Source of the DNA: Mycobacteroides abscessus ATCC 19977
GTDB lineage: Bacteria > Actinomycetota > Actinomycetes > Mycobacteriales > Mycobacteriaceae
NCBI RefSeq assembly: GCF_000069185.1
Contig: NC_010397.1
Location: 1,116,001 to 1,180,000 of the forward strand
Length of the DNA: 64,000 bases
Direction of reading: 5' to 3'
This document shows positions 15,016 to 24,650 of this stretch, piece after piece. Both the position numbers and the translations under genes were made by a program. The notes below the pieces were generated by a model. That model worked only from the letters and a program-made list of their open reading frames with translations. It ran no database searches and was not told the DNA's origin. Every line of letters starts with the position of its first letter. Within the stretch, counting starts at the first letter, position 1.

Positions 15016-15062
15016 ATGGTATCGCACATACGTTCGATTGCGCGGCAAGCTAACGTCTTCTC

Positions 15063-16277
15063 ATGACGGATGTCCCTGTACTGGGTGCCAATTCGGAGGT
15101 GGGACGGCTGCGGGCGGTGGTGTTGCACCGGCCCGGCGACGAACTCAAGCGGTTGACTCCACGAAACAACGATCAGCTGCTGTTCGACGGGCTGCCCTGG
15201 GTCGCTCGCGCCCAGGAGGAGCACGACGCTTTCGCGGAGGTGCTGCGTTCCCGTGGTGTCGAGGTGCTGTTGCTCTCGGATTTGCTGCGGGAGGCGCTTG
15301 CCAGCGGCGCGGCCCGGGTGCAGGGCATCGCGGCGGCTGTTAATGCGCGTCGATTGGGTTACGCGCTGGCGCAAGACCTTTCGGCGTATCTGCGATCGCT
15401 GGATGCCGCCGATCTGGCGTATGTGCTCATGTGCGGGATGACGTTCGACGAGCTTCCGCTGGGCGGTGGGGTGGCGCAACCGTCGCTGGTGCGCACCATG
15501 CACCACGGATCGGATTTCGTCATCGAACCATTGCCAAATCTGCTGTTCACCCGCGACTCGTCCTTTTGGATCGGACGCAAGTTCGCGATCACCACGCTGG
15601 CCCTGCCCGCGCGGGTGCGTGAGACCTCGCTGACGGATCTCATCTACGCCCATCATCCGCGCTTCCTCGGGGTCCGGCGTGCCTACGAGTCGCATTCGGC
15701 GCCGGTCGAAGGTGGCGATGTGCTGCTGTTGGGGCCCGGTGTGGTCGCCGTCGGGGTGGGCGAGCGCACCACTCCCGCGGGCGCGGAAGCGTTGGCGCGC
15801 AGTCTGTTCGATGATGGTCTGGCGCATACCGTGCTCGCGGTGCCCATCGCCCAGGAGCGAGCGTCGATGCACCTGGACACCGTCTGCACGATGGTGGACA
15901 CCGACGCGGTCGTGATGTACCCGGCGATACAGGATTCGTTGTCGGCGTTCACTATCCGCCGCACGGACAGCGGGGTCAGCATCTCGGGTGCGGAGCCGTT
16001 CGTCGAGGCCGCGGCCGACGCGATGGGCATCGGAAAGCTGCGCGTCATCGACACCGGGCTGGATCCGGTGACCGCCGAACGTGAGCAGTGGGACGACGGA
16101 AACAACACCCTGGCGTTGGCGCCCGGGGTCGTCGTCGCCTATGAACGCAATGTGGAAACCAATGCCCGCCTGGAGGACTCGGGGATCGAGGTGCTCGCGA
16201 TCTCCGCCTCGGAGCTGGGCACCGGCCGCGGCGGACCACGCTGCATGTCCTGCCCGGTCTCACGCGATCTGCTCTAG
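15063..16277 (+). CDS. arcA: Arginine deiminase
   Basis: A 404-residue enzyme converting L-arginine to citrulline and ammonia, near the family's usual ~400 residues. The catalytic features are visible: N-terminal substrate-binding [16 protein letters not shown]; the catalytic His in M-H-L-D-T-V-C-T; and the nucleophilic Cys near the C-terminus in [14 protein letters not shown]. No arcB, arcC or arginine/ornithine antiporter gene adjoins it, so a complete ATP-yielding pathway is not encoded here. Same position as Rv1001 between alkB and pmt. Confidence 0.93.
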   Translation: MTDVPVLGANSEVGRLRAVVLHRPGDELKRLTPRNNDQLLFDGLPWVARAQEEHDAFAEVLRSRGVEVLLLSDLLREALASGAARVQGIAAAVNARRLGYALAQDLSAYLRSLDAADLAYVLMCGMTFDELPLGGGVAQPSLVRTMHHGSDFVIEPLPNLLFTRDSSFWIGRKFAITTLALPARVRETSLTDLIYAHHPRFLGVRRAYESHSAPVEGGDVLLLGPGVVAVGVGERTTPAGAEALARSLFDDGLAHTVLAVPIAQERASMHLDTVCTMVDTDAVVMYPAIQDSLSAFTIRRTDSGVSISGAEPFVEAAADAMGIGKLRVIDTGLDPVTAEREQWDDGNNTLALAPGVVVAYERNVETNARLEDSGIEVLAISASELGTGRGGPRCMSCPVSRDLL

Positions 16278-16286
16278 TCACTGCGG

Positions 16287-16338
16287 GCCGACACGCCGTG
16301 TTCTGCGCGCTGCGCTCGGCATGTCACGGCGTGTCGGC
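16287..16338. terminator. Long inverted repeat between arcA and pmt
   Basis: Arms GCCGACACGCCGTG (16287-16300) and CACGGCGTGTCGGC (16325-16338) pair perfectly over 14 bp around a 24-base loop. Lying between two convergent stop codons it is a likely bidirectional terminator. The 16-mer GCCGACACGCCGTGTT at 16287-16302 recurs before mfd at 53066-53081, so it also belongs to a dispersed intergenic repeat. Confidence 0.6.
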
Positions 16339-16350
16339 GCAGGGGAGGGG

Positions 16351-17895
16351 TCAGCGCCAGCTGGGCAGCCACATCTCCATGTTCCACATGAACGGTGAGA
16401 TGGCGGCACCGGTGAGGATCGGATACAGCCAGGCGAAATTGGTGACCACCAGCGCCAGATAGAACGTTGCGATGAACATTCGCAACTTCTTTCGTTCCGG
16501 GTTATCCGTCGGCTTGCGCAGGAAGTCACCGATGATGAACGCGATCATCATCACCAGGAACGGCACCATGGGCGTGGCGTAGAAGAAGTACATCTGCCGG
16601 TCGATGTTCGCGAACCAGGGCAGCCACCCCGCGCAATAGCCGACGAGCGCCGCCGCGTATCGCCAGTCCCGGCGGACCACGGTCGCCCACGTGGCCCACA
16701 ACAGCACCGGAACCGCCAGCCACCAGATTGCCGGTGTGCCGACCAACAACACCGCGCGCACACAGGAATTGGTGCCGCACCCGGAGATGTTCTTGTCCTC
16801 GATGGCGTACAGCAGCGGCCGCAGCGACATCGGCCAGGTCCACGGTTTGGACTCCCACGGATGGTGGTTGCCGTTCGAGTTGGTCAGCGTGGAATGGAAC
16901 GTGTAGACGCTGTGGGTGTAGTACCAGAGCGAGCGCAGGGCATCGGGCATCCATCCGCCGACCCCGATCTGCCGACCTTCGGCATGCCGGTTGATGCCCG
17001 TCTCGGAGGCGAACCACGACCAGTACGAGGCCATATACACCAGGAACGGGATGATCAGTAGTGCGTACAAGGCGGGGCCCAGATCGCGCACCGCCGCACC
17101 GGCCCAGGGGCGCTGCACGCCGTAGGCGCGGCGTGCAGCGATATCGAACGCGATGCATAGCACGCCGAAGAATGCGATGAAGTACAGCCCCGACCACTTT
17201 GTGCCGCAGGCCAATCCGAGCAGGATGCCGGCCCCGAAACGCCACCAGCGCACACCCAGGCGAGGGCCCCACGGCGTGTCGCCGATGCGCCCCTCGAGAT
17301 ACGCGTTGTAGAGGCGCTGCCGGACCTGGTCCCTGTCGACGATCAGCGCGCCGAAGGCGGCCACCACGAAGAGCGCCTGATACACGTCCAGCAGCGCGGT
17401 GCGGGCGGTGACGAAGCTGACGCCATCGGCGATCAGCAGCACGCCGGCGATGGCGCCCACCATGGTGGACCGGCTGATGCGTCGCGCGATCCGGGCGACC
17501 AGCATGACCAGGATGGTGCCCGAGAGGGCCGCCGCGAACCGCCAGCCGAATGGGTCGTATCCGAACAGCCATTCGCCGATGGCGATCATCTGTTTGCCGA
17601 TCGGCGGATGCACCACGAGCCCGTAGCCGGGGTTGTCCTCGACGCCGTTGTTGGTGACGACCTGCCAGCCCTGCGGCACGTAGTGCTTCTCGTCGAAGAC
17701 GGGAGTGCCGCGATCGGTGAGCGCGCCAAGGTTGATGAACCGGGTCAGTGCCGCTATCGCTGTGATGACGGCGGTCATCACCCAGCCCCGGAAACGGTCG
17801 GTGGGCCCGAAGTCCGCGGGCGGTATCCGGGGCCCGGGAGACTGGAGATCCGACTCGGCTGCCGAGGTCGGCGGCAGGGTTGCGGGCGCGGTCAC
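16351..17895 (-). CDS. pmt: Polyprenyl-phosphate-mannose protein O-mannosyltransferase
   Basis: A 514-residue integral membrane GT39 enzyme with about eleven hydrophobic helices. It transfers mannose from polyprenyl-phosphate-mannose to Ser/Thr of proteins during Sec export. The first periplasmic loop has the acidic motif P-V-F-D-E-K-H-Y (Asp-Glu pair, catalytic in Pmt1-like enzymes). Later family signatures include G-L-A-C-G-T-K-W-S-G-L-Y and H-P-W-E-S-K-P-W-T-W-P near residue 350. The start is GTG 17895, 48 bases from the divergent rsmI start. Position and length fit Rv1002c. Confidence 0.93.
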   Translation of the reverse strand: MTAPATLPPTSAAESDLQSPGPRIPPADFGPTDRFRGWVMTAVITAIAALTRFINLGALTDRGTPVFDEKHYVPQGWQVVTNNGVEDNPGYGLVVHPPIGKQMIAIGEWLFGYDPFGWRFAAALSGTILVMLVARIARRISRSTMVGAIAGVLLIADGVSFVTARTALLDVYQALFVVAAFGALIVDRDQVRQRLYNAYLEGRIGDTPWGPRLGVRWWRFGAGILLGLACGTKWSGLYFIAFFGVLCIAFDIAARRAYGVQRPWAGAAVRDLGPALYALLIIPFLVYMASYWSWFASETGINRHAEGRQIGVGGWMPDALRSLWYYTHSVYTFHSTLTNSNGNHHPWESKPWTWPMSLRPLLYAIEDKNISGCGTNSCVRAVLLVGTPAIWWLAVPVLLWATWATVVRRDWRYAAALVGYCAGWLPWFANIDRQMYFFYATPMVPFLVMMIAFIIGDFLRKPTDNPERKKLRMFIATFYLALVVTNFAWLYPILTGAAISPFMWNMEMWLPSWR

Positions 17896-17943
17896 ACGGT
17901 CGATCGTAGGGGAGGAGCCTGCTCGGCCATCTAAGCTGCCCGG

Positions 17944-18780
17944 ATGGGGAACTTGCTGCTGGCGGCGACGCCGCTGGGTGAGCCGGCGGACGCCTCGCCC
18001 CGATTGCGTGAGGCGCTGGCCAAGACATCGGTGGTGGCTGCCGAGGACACGCGTCGTGTGCGGGCCCTCGCGAAATCACTGGACGTGCAGATCAGCGGCC
18101 AGATCATCAGTTTCTACGATCAAAACGAGGCCAGCCGCATCGAGCCGCTGCTGGCGGATCTGGAGGCCGGATACGACGTGCTGGTGGTGACCGATGCGGG
18201 TATGCCCTCGATCAGCGACCCGGGGTATCGCTTGGTCGCCGCATGTGTGAGACAGGGCATACCGATCACGTGTCTGCCCGGACCGTCTGCGGTGACGACG
18301 GCGCTGGCGGTCTCGGGGCTACCGGTAGACCGCTTCTGTTTCGAGGGCTTTGCGCCCCGTAAGCAAGGAGCGCGGAGCCGGTGGCTTTCCGAGTTGGTCG
18401 CCGAGCCGCGCACCTGTGTGTTCTTCGAGTCGCCGCGGCGGCTTGCCGAGACACTGGCCGATGCGGTGCAGGTGCTGGGCCCGGAGCGCCGAGTGGCGGT
18501 GTGCCGTGAGTTGACCAAGACGCATGAAGAGGTGCTGCGGGGAACGCTGCGCGAGTTGGCGGCGTGGGCCGAGGGCAACGAGGTGCTCGGGGAGATCACG
18601 GTGGTGCTCGACGGCGGTCGTCCCGCGGTCCCCGAGATCGAGACCCTGGTGGCCAGGGTCGAGGAATTGATGGACGACGGGATGGGGTTGCGTGAGGCCT
18701 GTGCGACGGCCATCGGGGAGTCCGGCGCCACGCTGTCGCGGCGCGACCTCTACGACGCGGTGGTCAAAGCGCGGGATTGA
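17944..18780 (+). CDS. rsmI: 16S rRNA 2'-O-methyltransferase RsmI (C1402)
   Basis: A 278-residue tetrapyrrole-methylase-fold enzyme that methylates the ribose of C1402 in 16S rRNA with S-adenosylmethionine. Family motifs: L-L-A-A-T-P-L-G-E-P near the N-terminus, V-V-A-A-E-D-T-R-R-V, V-T-D-A-G-M-P-S-I-S-D-P-G-Y-R, C-L-P-G-P-S-A-V-T-T-A-L, and R-E-L-T-K-T-H-E-E. It is the Rv1003 orthologue by position. It overlaps pabB by 17 bases tail to tail; the Rv1004c position between them in M. tuberculosis is absent here. Confidence 0.93.
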   Translation: MGNLLLAATPLGEPADASPRLREALAKTSVVAAEDTRRVRALAKSLDVQISGQIISFYDQNEASRIEPLLADLEAGYDVLVVTDAGMPSISDPGYRLVAACVRQGIPITCLPGPSAVTTALAVSGLPVDRFCFEGFAPRKQGARSRWLSELVAEPRTCVFFESPRRLAETLADAVQVLGPERRVAVCRELTKTHEEVLRGTLRELAAWAEGNEVLGEITVVLDGGRPAVPEIETLVARVEELMDDGMGLREACATAIGESGATLSRRDLYDAVVKARD

Positions 18781-20017
18781 GTTCCGCGATCGCGGTGAGG
18801 CCGATGGTCGCGGCGGCCTTGTGCAGACATTCCTGCCATTCGGCGTCGGCGTCGGAGTCGGCGGTGATGCCGCCGCCCACGCCCAGCACGGCGCTGCCGT
18901 CCGGTGCGATTTCGACGGTGCGGATCGCGACGTTGAGTTCCAGGCCGGCCGCGGGTGAAAGCATGCCGATGGTGCCGCAGTACACCCCGCGGTGCTCTGC
19001 TTCCCATTGTCGAAGTAGTTGGCGTGCACGGGTTTTCGGGGTGCCTGTCACTGAAGCGGGTGGGAATGCGGCCGCGAGCAGATCGCCGGCGGTGGCCTCG
19101 TCGGGCACCTTGGCCGCCACGGTGGACACCAGATGCCACACGCCGGGCGCCGGATGGACGGCCAGCAGCTCCGGGACGGTGACCGTGCCGGTATCGGCGA
19201 TGCGTCCCAGGTCGTTGCGCACCAGATCGGTGATCATCACGTTCTCGGCGACGTCCTTGATCGACGTCAGCAGCGCGGCAGGGTCTTCCGTCGCCGCCAG
19301 GGTGCCCTTGATGGGGCTGGAGCACACATCGGTGCCGTTGCGTCGCAAGAACAATTCGGGAGATAGCGAGGCGACGGCGCCCCAGATGCCGGCGAGGTAA
19401 GCGGCGCGGGCCGGTGCTGTCCGAGTGACGGCATCGGCGAAAAAGTCCAGCGCTTTCCCGGTCAGCGAGCCACGGAACTGCGTACATACGCAGGCTTGGT
19501 ACACCTCGCCGGCCGCGATGGCTTCCAGGCAGCGGCCGACCGCGCCGCGGTGATGCTCACGGTCCGGGGCGGTCCAGTCGATGGACCACGGTGCGGGCTC
19601 GCAAGGGTGTGTCAATGCGTGCAGTATCCACTCCGGGCATTCTTGATCCAGAAGGCTTTCGTACCACCAACATTCGTCCTCGTCGAGACGCAGTACCGCG
19701 TTGGTCCAGCCGCCGGCCGCGGCCGGAAGCCGTTGAGCCCGCCCGGTTGCCGCCCGGTCTGGATATCCCAGATAGCCGATCCAGCCGCCGCCCACGGCGC
19801 CCGGCGCAACGGTGCCTACATGAGAGGCCTTGCCGCCGAATGCTTGTCGAGGCAGCACGGGGCGCGTAGCCAAGGACGGTGCGATGATCGCCCGCGAGCC
19901 ATACCAAGAACCGATCAGTGCGGCGGGAGCCGGACGCTGCGTGTCGCGTGCGGCGGCGGCCAGCGATCGCAGCACGGCCGGCGGGTCGCCGAGATCGCCG
20001 AGCTGCTGGACGTGCAT
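18764..20017 (-). CDS. pabB: Aminodeoxychorismate synthase component I
   Basis: A 417-residue chorismate-binding enzyme making 4-amino-4-deoxychorismate for folate synthesis, using ammonia from a glutaminase partner not encoded here. Signatures are S-S-P-I-K-G-T, with the Lys that separates PabB-type enzymes from the Ala of anthranilate synthases; M-I-T-D-L-V-R-N-D-L-G-R; P-P-A-S-V-T-G-T-P-K; and Y-C-G-T-I-G. ATG 20017 lies four bases after the stop of the acetyltransferase gene, so pabB is probably last in a leftward operon with the oxidoreductase, sigma factor and acetyltransferase genes. Rv1005c position. Confidence 0.9.
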   Translation of the reverse strand: MHVQQLGDLGDPPAVLRSLAAAARDTQRPAPAALIGSWYGSRAIIAPSLATRPVLPRQAFGGKASHVGTVAPGAVGGGWIGYLGYPDRAATGRAQRLPAAAGGWTNAVLRLDEDECWWYESLLDQECPEWILHALTHPCEPAPWSIDWTAPDREHHRGAVGRCLEAIAAGEVYQACVCTQFRGSLTGKALDFFADAVTRTAPARAAYLAGIWGAVASLSPELFLRRNGTDVCSSPIKGTLAATEDPAALLTSIKDVAENVMITDLVRNDLGRIADTGTVTVPELLAVHPAPGVWHLVSTVAAKVPDEATAGDLLAAAFPPASVTGTPKTRARQLLRQWEAEHRGVYCGTIGMLSPAAGLELNVAIRTVEIAPDGSAVLGVGGGITADSDADAEWQECLHKAAATIGLTAIAELNPAL

Positions 20018-20021
20018 CGAT

Positions 20022-20840
20022 CTAGTTTCGCAGACCCTTCACCAGTATCGCGCGGGTGTACAGCAGTGAGAAGCCCTGGCGCTGGGTATTCTGCTGGGAT
20101 TTCGACCCCGGCTGGGTGGTGACAACCGCGAGATCTGCGCCCTCGCGCGCGGCTTCGTGAAGACGAGTGGTCAGCAGCGCGGTCTGGATGCCACGGCGGC
20201 GGTGCGGTGCGGCGGTTGCCGCGCCGTTGAGCTGGGCCACTCCGTCGAGCAGGCGCATGCTCGCACCCCCGGCGACGGCGCCGTCGCGCAGTGCGACATA
20301 CCGCTGTTCGCCTTCCACCGTCGCCAGCGCACCGATCGCGCGGGAAAGCACCTCGCGGGGAAACGATTCGTGTGAGGGCACACCCTGCCCATCGGGTGCG
20401 GCGAACCCCTCGACCACCACATCAAGCCACGCCGTCAGTTCGTCGGTCCCGCTGTGACGCACCGTGATGCCGTCCGGAACCACGGGTGCGGGGGCTTGGG
20501 CCAGGGGGCGCCCGAGAACATCCTCGAATGACACGAGCAAGTACCCCCGGGCCGTCAGCAACTCGCAGATCGTGGGATCTGCCAGGCTGGCGACCTCGGC
20601 CTGCACCGGGGTGTCGCGCGCGGCGAATTCACGCTCGATGTCCGCAAGATCGGATTCACTGGGGACGCCGCCGAACCCGAGCCCGGCGATCTTGTTCATG
20701 GGGGAGTCCGGTCCGGCGTACGACGCGACACCGCCGGCCAACGGGAGCACGAGCCCGTCATCACACCTGGCAGTGCCGGCGGCAATGGTGTCGGCCTCGG
20801 CGCGTTCGATGCGCGCGGCCGTGTCGATATCACAGAACAC
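20022..20840 (-). CDS. GNAT-family N-acetyltransferase
   Basis: The protein-like region starts near F-C-D-I-D-T-A-A-R-I-E-R; GTG 20840 is the first usable start inside it, giving 272 residues. The open frame continues far upstream but only as antisense-like noise within the sigma factor gene. The C-terminal half carries the acetyl-CoA-binding motif of GNAT enzymes (A-A-P-H-R-R-R-G-I-Q-T-A-L-L), followed by a loop with Q-R-Q-G-F. The N-terminal half may be a divergent second GNAT-like unit. It follows the sigma gene by 41 bases and precedes pabB by four. The substrate is unknown and the start only moderately certain. Confidence 0.7.
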   Translation of the reverse strand: MFCDIDTAARIERAEADTIAAGTARCDDGLVLPLAGGVASYAGPDSPMNKIAGLGFGGVPSESDLADIEREFAARDTPVQAEVASLADPTICELLTARGYLLVSFEDVLGRPLAQAPAPVVPDGITVRHSGTDELTAWLDVVVEGFAAPDGQGVPSHESFPREVLSRAIGALATVEGEQRYVALRDGAVAGGASMRLLDGVAQLNGAATAAPHRRRGIQTALLTTRLHEAAREGADLAVVTTQPGSKSQQNTQRQGFSLLYTRAILVKGLRN

Positions 20841-20881
20841 GCCGGTGATTGTGTCCGATGACCCGCCGGGGCCGCCACCGG

Positions 20882-21787
20882 TTATCTGCTGATATGGCGT
20901 GTGATTTCGGCGGTGGCCAATTTGTCGGGGTTGCGGATGGCGAAGATGTGTTCCACCTTGCCATCCTCGATCGAGACGGCGAGCACCACGTCTAGGCGCC
21001 CTTCGGTGTAGATCAGCAGTGCCGGCGTGCTGTTGAACGTGCTGAATTCCATCCGCACATCGGGGAACTCCGCGGCGGCACGCGATAGCCCGATCGCCAC
21101 GCGGGCCACCCTGTCGGCGCCGTATACGGGCCGTCGCGCCGCACTGACCTTGCCGCCGCCGTCGGACGTCCAGACAGCGTCCGGGGCGAGCATCTCGACC
21201 AGCGCGTCGACATCGCCACCGGCGGCGGCGAGCAGAAACTTGGTGGTCAGCTCCTCGGCCTGCCGATCGGTGGGCGTGAATCGGCGTCGCCGTGATTGCA
21301 CATGCGCGCGGGCACGGTGCGCCATCTGGCGCACCGCAACCTCGGATTTGCCTACCGTCGAGGCGATTTCGGAGTAGTCGAAGCCGAACACTTCGCGCAT
21401 CACGAACACGGCACGCTCGTCCGGGGCCAGGGTTTCCAACACGACGAGCATGGCCATGGAGACCGATTCGGCCAGCACCACATCGGTCGAGGCGTCCTTG
21501 TCGCTGTCGTCGTAGGCCACCCGTACTGGCTCGGGCAGCCACGGCCCCACATACTCCTCGCGACGACGGCTGTTGGTGCGCAGGGTATTCAGGGCCTGGC
21601 GGCTGACAATTTGTGCCAAATAGGCCTTGGTGTCGGTCACGGTGTCCAGGTCCACCTGCGCCCACCGCAGATAGCTCTCCTGCAGTACATCATCGGCTTC
21701 CGTTGCGGAACCGAGCATTTCGTATGCGATGGTGAACAGCAGCGGGCGCAGGTGGGTGAACAGCTCGGCATGATCGGTGCCGGACAC
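20882..21787 (-). CDS. ECF41-group (SigJ-like) RNA polymerase sigma factor
   Basis: A 301-residue protein from GTG 21787. The sigma2 region (D-V-L-Q-E-S-Y-L-R-W) and sigma4 (L-A-P-D-E-R-A-V-F-V-M-R-E-V-F, with helix-turn-helix through residue ~163) are followed by a ~125-residue SnoaL-like extension, the mark of the ECF41/SigJ group. Diagnostic motifs are present: W-L-P-E-P at 83-87 in the linker, D-G-G-G-K at 209-213 and N-P-D-K-L at 286-290. In this group the extension, not a separate anti-sigma factor, tunes activity. The gene begins two bases after the oxidoreductase stop; ECF41 genes are typically beside an oxidoreductase, carboxymuconolactone decarboxylase or epimerase gene. Confidence 0.9.
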   Translation of the reverse strand: MSGTDHAELFTHLRPLLFTIAYEMLGSATEADDVLQESYLRWAQVDLDTVTDTKAYLAQIVSRQALNTLRTNSRRREEYVGPWLPEPVRVAYDDSDKDASTDVVLAESVSMAMLVVLETLAPDERAVFVMREVFGFDYSEIASTVGKSEVAVRQMAHRARAHVQSRRRRFTPTDRQAEELTTKFLLAAAGGDVDALVEMLAPDAVWTSDGGGKVSAARRPVYGADRVARVAIGLSRAAAEFPDVRMEFSTFNSTPALLIYTEGRLDVVLAVSIEDGKVEHIFAIRNPDKLATAEITRHISR

Positions 21788-21789
21788 CG

Positions 21790-22947
21790 CTACACCTGTG
21801 CTCTGAGTGCCTCGGCACGCTTGCCGCCCTGCGGCCAGTAGTACCAGGTGGGGTGTTTGGCCGCGGTTGCCAGGATGGAAAGTGTTCCCTTGCAGACCAT
21901 TTCCTTGATGGCGGCGCCGGTGCGTCCGCCGATATACAGCGTGCGCGGCGTGTCGTCGGTATGGCCTACCTGGATGACCGCCGCGCGGCGGCCGATGCTG
22001 ACGTTTTGCCCGGTGAAGATTTGTGTGCGCGCCTCGGGCCGCAGACCGTCGACCAGGGCGAGCACCGTCTTGACGGCGCGAGCGGCCAGCGGCCCCGCGG
22101 CCTGGCAGCTCATCCGCAACGGCACCCCCGACGGGCTGGCGGCGTCTCCGGCGGCGATGATGCGGGGGTTGTCGAGGCTCACCAGGGTTTCATCGGTGAG
22201 CAGGCGGCCCAGGGCATCGGTGCGCAGCCCGCTGTCGATGGCCAGTCGCGGCACGCCGAAACCCGCGGTCCACACCGTCAAAGCGCTCGGTAGTACCCGG
22301 CCGTCGGACAGGGTCACCGAATTCTCGTCGACCCGGATCGCCGTCGCCGGCGCCTGTACGTCGACGCCGAGCTTGCGCAGTCGCTTGGCCGCCGCCCGCC
22401 GGGCTGGTTCGCCGACGGACGGCAACAGCTGCGTGCCGCAGATGAGGGTCACCCGGCGCCCGGCTTCGGCGAGTTCACCGGCCAGCTCGACACCGGTCAG
22501 GCCCGCGCCGACCACCACGATGGGCGCGTCCGGCGCCAGCCTTTCGTATCGCGTACGCACCTGTTGGGCATGCTCGAACTCGTTGATGGACAAGGCGTAT
22601 TCGGCCACTCCAGGGACATCGGGGGTGCTGGTGGTGCTCCCTACGGCGTAGACCAGATAGTCATAGGGCAGCACCGCGCCCGAGGCGAGTTCCAGTTTCT
22701 GGGCGCCGGCATCGATGTAGGTCACCTTGTCGACGACGAGGCTGACCGCCGGATTGAGCAACTTGTCGTAGCCGGCGGTAGCGGTGGCATTACCGGCGAC
22801 CAGTTGGTGCAGGCGAATCCGTTCCACGAAGTGCGGCCGGGGGTTCACGAGGGTCACGGTCAGGTTTTTGTTGGCCAGCAATTGGTTGGCCGCCAGGGTT
22901 CCCGCGTAACCCCCGCCGATCACGATCACTGTGGTGTTCTCGGTCAT
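21790..22947 (-). CDS. NADH dehydrogenase-like FAD oxidoreductase
   Basis: A 385-residue two-dinucleotide-binding flavoprotein. The FAD site is V-I-V-I-G-G-G-Y-A-G at residues 8-17, and the NAD(P)H site V-V-V-G-A-G-L-T-G-V-E-L-A-G-E-L is near residue 145-160. W-T-A-G-F-G-V-P and A-A-G-D-A-A are typical of the NDH-2/ferredoxin-reductase-like group. No membrane-anchoring helix is obvious, so a quinone acceptor is possible but unproven. It is the first gene of the leftward run and is the expected redox target of the ECF41 sigma factor two bases downstream. An ECF41-like promoter is visible just upstream. Confidence 0.85.
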   Translation of the reverse strand: MTENTTVIVIGGGYAGTLAANQLLANKNLTVTLVNPRPHFVERIRLHQLVAGNATATAGYDKLLNPAVSLVVDKVTYIDAGAQKLELASGAVLPYDYLVYAVGSTTSTPDVPGVAEYALSINEFEHAQQVRTRYERLAPDAPIVVVGAGLTGVELAGELAEAGRRVTLICGTQLLPSVGEPARRAAAKRLRKLGVDVQAPATAIRVDENSVTLSDGRVLPSALTVWTAGFGVPRLAIDSGLRTDALGRLLTDETLVSLDNPRIIAAGDAASPSGVPLRMSCQAAGPLAARAVKTVLALVDGLRPEARTQIFTGQNVSIGRRAAVIQVGHTDDTPRTLYIGGRTGAAIKEMVCKGTLSILATAAKHPTWYYWPQGGKRAEALRAQV

Positions 22948-22982
22948 TTCGGTGACTTCCTTTCCGTCGCTGATGCCCTTAA

Positions 22983-23009
22983 GACACCGGGGCGACGAAA
23001 TCTGTGACG
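22983..23009 (-). promoter_or_regulatory. Candidate ECF41-type promoter
   Basis: On the minus strand CGTCACA (23009-23003) is followed after 16 bases by TGTC (22986-22983), 35 bases before the oxidoreductase start. As I recall it, the ECF41 promoter consensus is TGTCACA, about 16 bases, then CGTC. The match is 6 of 7 and 3 of 4. This suggests autoregulation of the oxidoreductase-sigma operon. Confidence 0.4.
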
Positions 23010-23037
23010 GACCGTGACCGGGCTCACATTCGGCGGC

Positions 23038-24609
23038 CTACTTGGGCACCTGATATTTCGGGAACACACCCGTCGGCGCGGGCAGGCTCACGCCGGGCTT
23101 CAACCGTGTTCCGATGGCCGCGAAGTCCCGCTGATCGTCGGCCTGGCCCAACAGATCCAGCAGCTTGGCTGCCGACTCGGGCATCACCGGCTGCACCAAC
23201 AGCGCGACAATTCGAACCACTTCCAGCGTGGTGTACAGCACGGTGCCGAAGCGCTCTTGGTCCGCCGCGGATCCGTCTGTCTGGAAGCTCTTGGCCAGCA
23301 CCCAGGGCTCCTGTGCCGAGAAGTACCGATTGCTCGCCCCCAGCACCTGCCAGATCGCTTCCAGCGCCAGATGCATGGCGGGCACCTCGAAATGCGTCCG
23401 GGCCTGCTCCAGCAGCGTGTCGGCGGCGGCGAGGAGTTCGGTGTCCTCGGGGGCGAATTCACCCGGCTCCGGCACGATTCCGCCCAGGTTCTTGGCCACC
23501 ATCGACAGTGACCGCTGCGCCAGATTGCCCAGCTCGTTGGCCAGGTCGGCGTTGATCCGTCCGATCAGGCCTTCTTCGGTATAGCTGCCGTCCTGCCCGA
23601 ACGGCACCTCGCGCAGCAGAAAGTAGCGCACCTGATCCAGGCCAAAGGTGTTGACGAGGTTGATGGGGTCGACGACGTTGCCGATCGACTTGCTCATCTT
23701 CTCGCCCTTGTTGGTCAGGAAGCCGTGCGCGAAGACCCGCTGGGGCAGCGCGATCCCGGCAGACATCAGGAAGGCGGGCCAGTACACGGTGTGGAACCGG
23801 ATGATGTCCTTGCCGATCATGTGGATGTTGGCGGGCCAGTACCGCCCGAACAGCTCCGAATCGGTATCCGGGTAGCCGACCCCCGTCAGGTAGTTGGTCA
23901 GCGCGTCCACCCACACGTACATGACATGTTCGGGGTTGTCGGGGACCGGCACGCCCCAGTCGAAGGTGGTCCGTGAGATGGACAGGTCGCGCAGCCCGCC
24001 GGAGACGAAGCTGACCACCTCGTTGCGTCGCACATCGGGGCCGATGAACTCGGGATGTGCCTCGTAGTGCGCCAGCAGCTTGTCCTGGTACGCCGAGAGC
24101 CTGAAGAAATAGGAATGCTCCTCGGTCCAGTCGACCGGAGTCCCCGTCGCGGTGGCGGTGCGGGTGCCGTCGGGGGCCACCGTGGTCTCCGCGTCGGTGT
24201 AGTACGCCTCGTCGCGCACCGAGTACCAGCCGGAGTAGGTGTCCAAATAGATGTCACCGTTATCGGCCATCTTGCGCCAGATGGCCTTCGAGGCCTCGTA
24301 GTGATCCGGGTCGGTCGTGCGGATGAACCGGTCGAAGGAGATGTTGAGTGTGCGCTGTAGCGCCTCGAACACATCGGAATTGTGCCGGGCCAGCTGCGCG
24401 GTGGGGATTCCGGCCGCGGCGGCCGTCTGCGCCACCTTCAAACCGTGCTCATCGGTGCCCGTGAGATAGCGCACGTCGAAGCCGTCCAGCCGTTTGAAGC
24501 GGGCGACGGCGTCGGTCGCGACGTACTCATATGCGTGTCCGATGTGCGGTTCGCCGTTCGGATACGCGATGGCGGTGGTGATGTAGAACGGATCCAATGA
24601 TTCAGGCAT
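23038..24609 (-). CDS. metG: Methionyl-tRNA synthetase
   Basis: ATG 24609 ([18 protein letters not shown]) gives 523 residues; upstream in-frame codons fall in the intergenic region shared with tatD and are ignored. The enzyme charges tRNA-Met. Class I signatures P-H-I-G-H-A-Y and K-M-S-K-S (in [11 protein letters not shown]) are intact. The anticodon-binding helical domain follows and the C-terminal EMAP-like dimerisation domain is absent, as in other mycobacterial MetG. It is divergent from tatD with 41 bases between starts; Rv1007c position. Confidence 0.95.
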   Translation of the reverse strand: MPESLDPFYITTAIAYPNGEPHIGHAYEYVATDAVARFKRLDGFDVRYLTGTDEHGLKVAQTAAAAGIPTAQLARHNSDVFEALQRTLNISFDRFIRTTDPDHYEASKAIWRKMADNGDIYLDTYSGWYSVRDEAYYTDAETTVAPDGTRTATATGTPVDWTEEHSYFFRLSAYQDKLLAHYEAHPEFIGPDVRRNEVVSFVSGGLRDLSISRTTFDWGVPVPDNPEHVMYVWVDALTNYLTGVGYPDTDSELFGRYWPANIHMIGKDIIRFHTVYWPAFLMSAGIALPQRVFAHGFLTNKGEKMSKSIGNVVDPINLVNTFGLDQVRYFLLREVPFGQDGSYTEEGLIGRINADLANELGNLAQRSLSMVAKNLGGIVPEPGEFAPEDTELLAAADTLLEQARTHFEVPAMHLALEAIWQVLGASNRYFSAQEPWVLAKSFQTDGSAADQERFGTVLYTTLEVVRIVALLVQPVMPESAAKLLDLLGQADDQRDFAAIGTRLKPGVSLPAPTGVFPKYQVPK

Positions 24610-24650
24610 GGTGGGAGCAACTGTATCTATCCAAATAGAATGGATACCTG

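Noticed and set aside
16526..18079. 517-codon frame overlapping pmt on the same strand
   Set aside because: Arg/Pro/His-rich out-of-frame reading of the pmt gene, and it crosses the rsmI start.
20841..21665. N-terminal ~275 codons of the acetyltransferase frame
   Set aside because: Out-of-frame reading of the ECF41 sigma gene; protein-like sequence begins near 20840.
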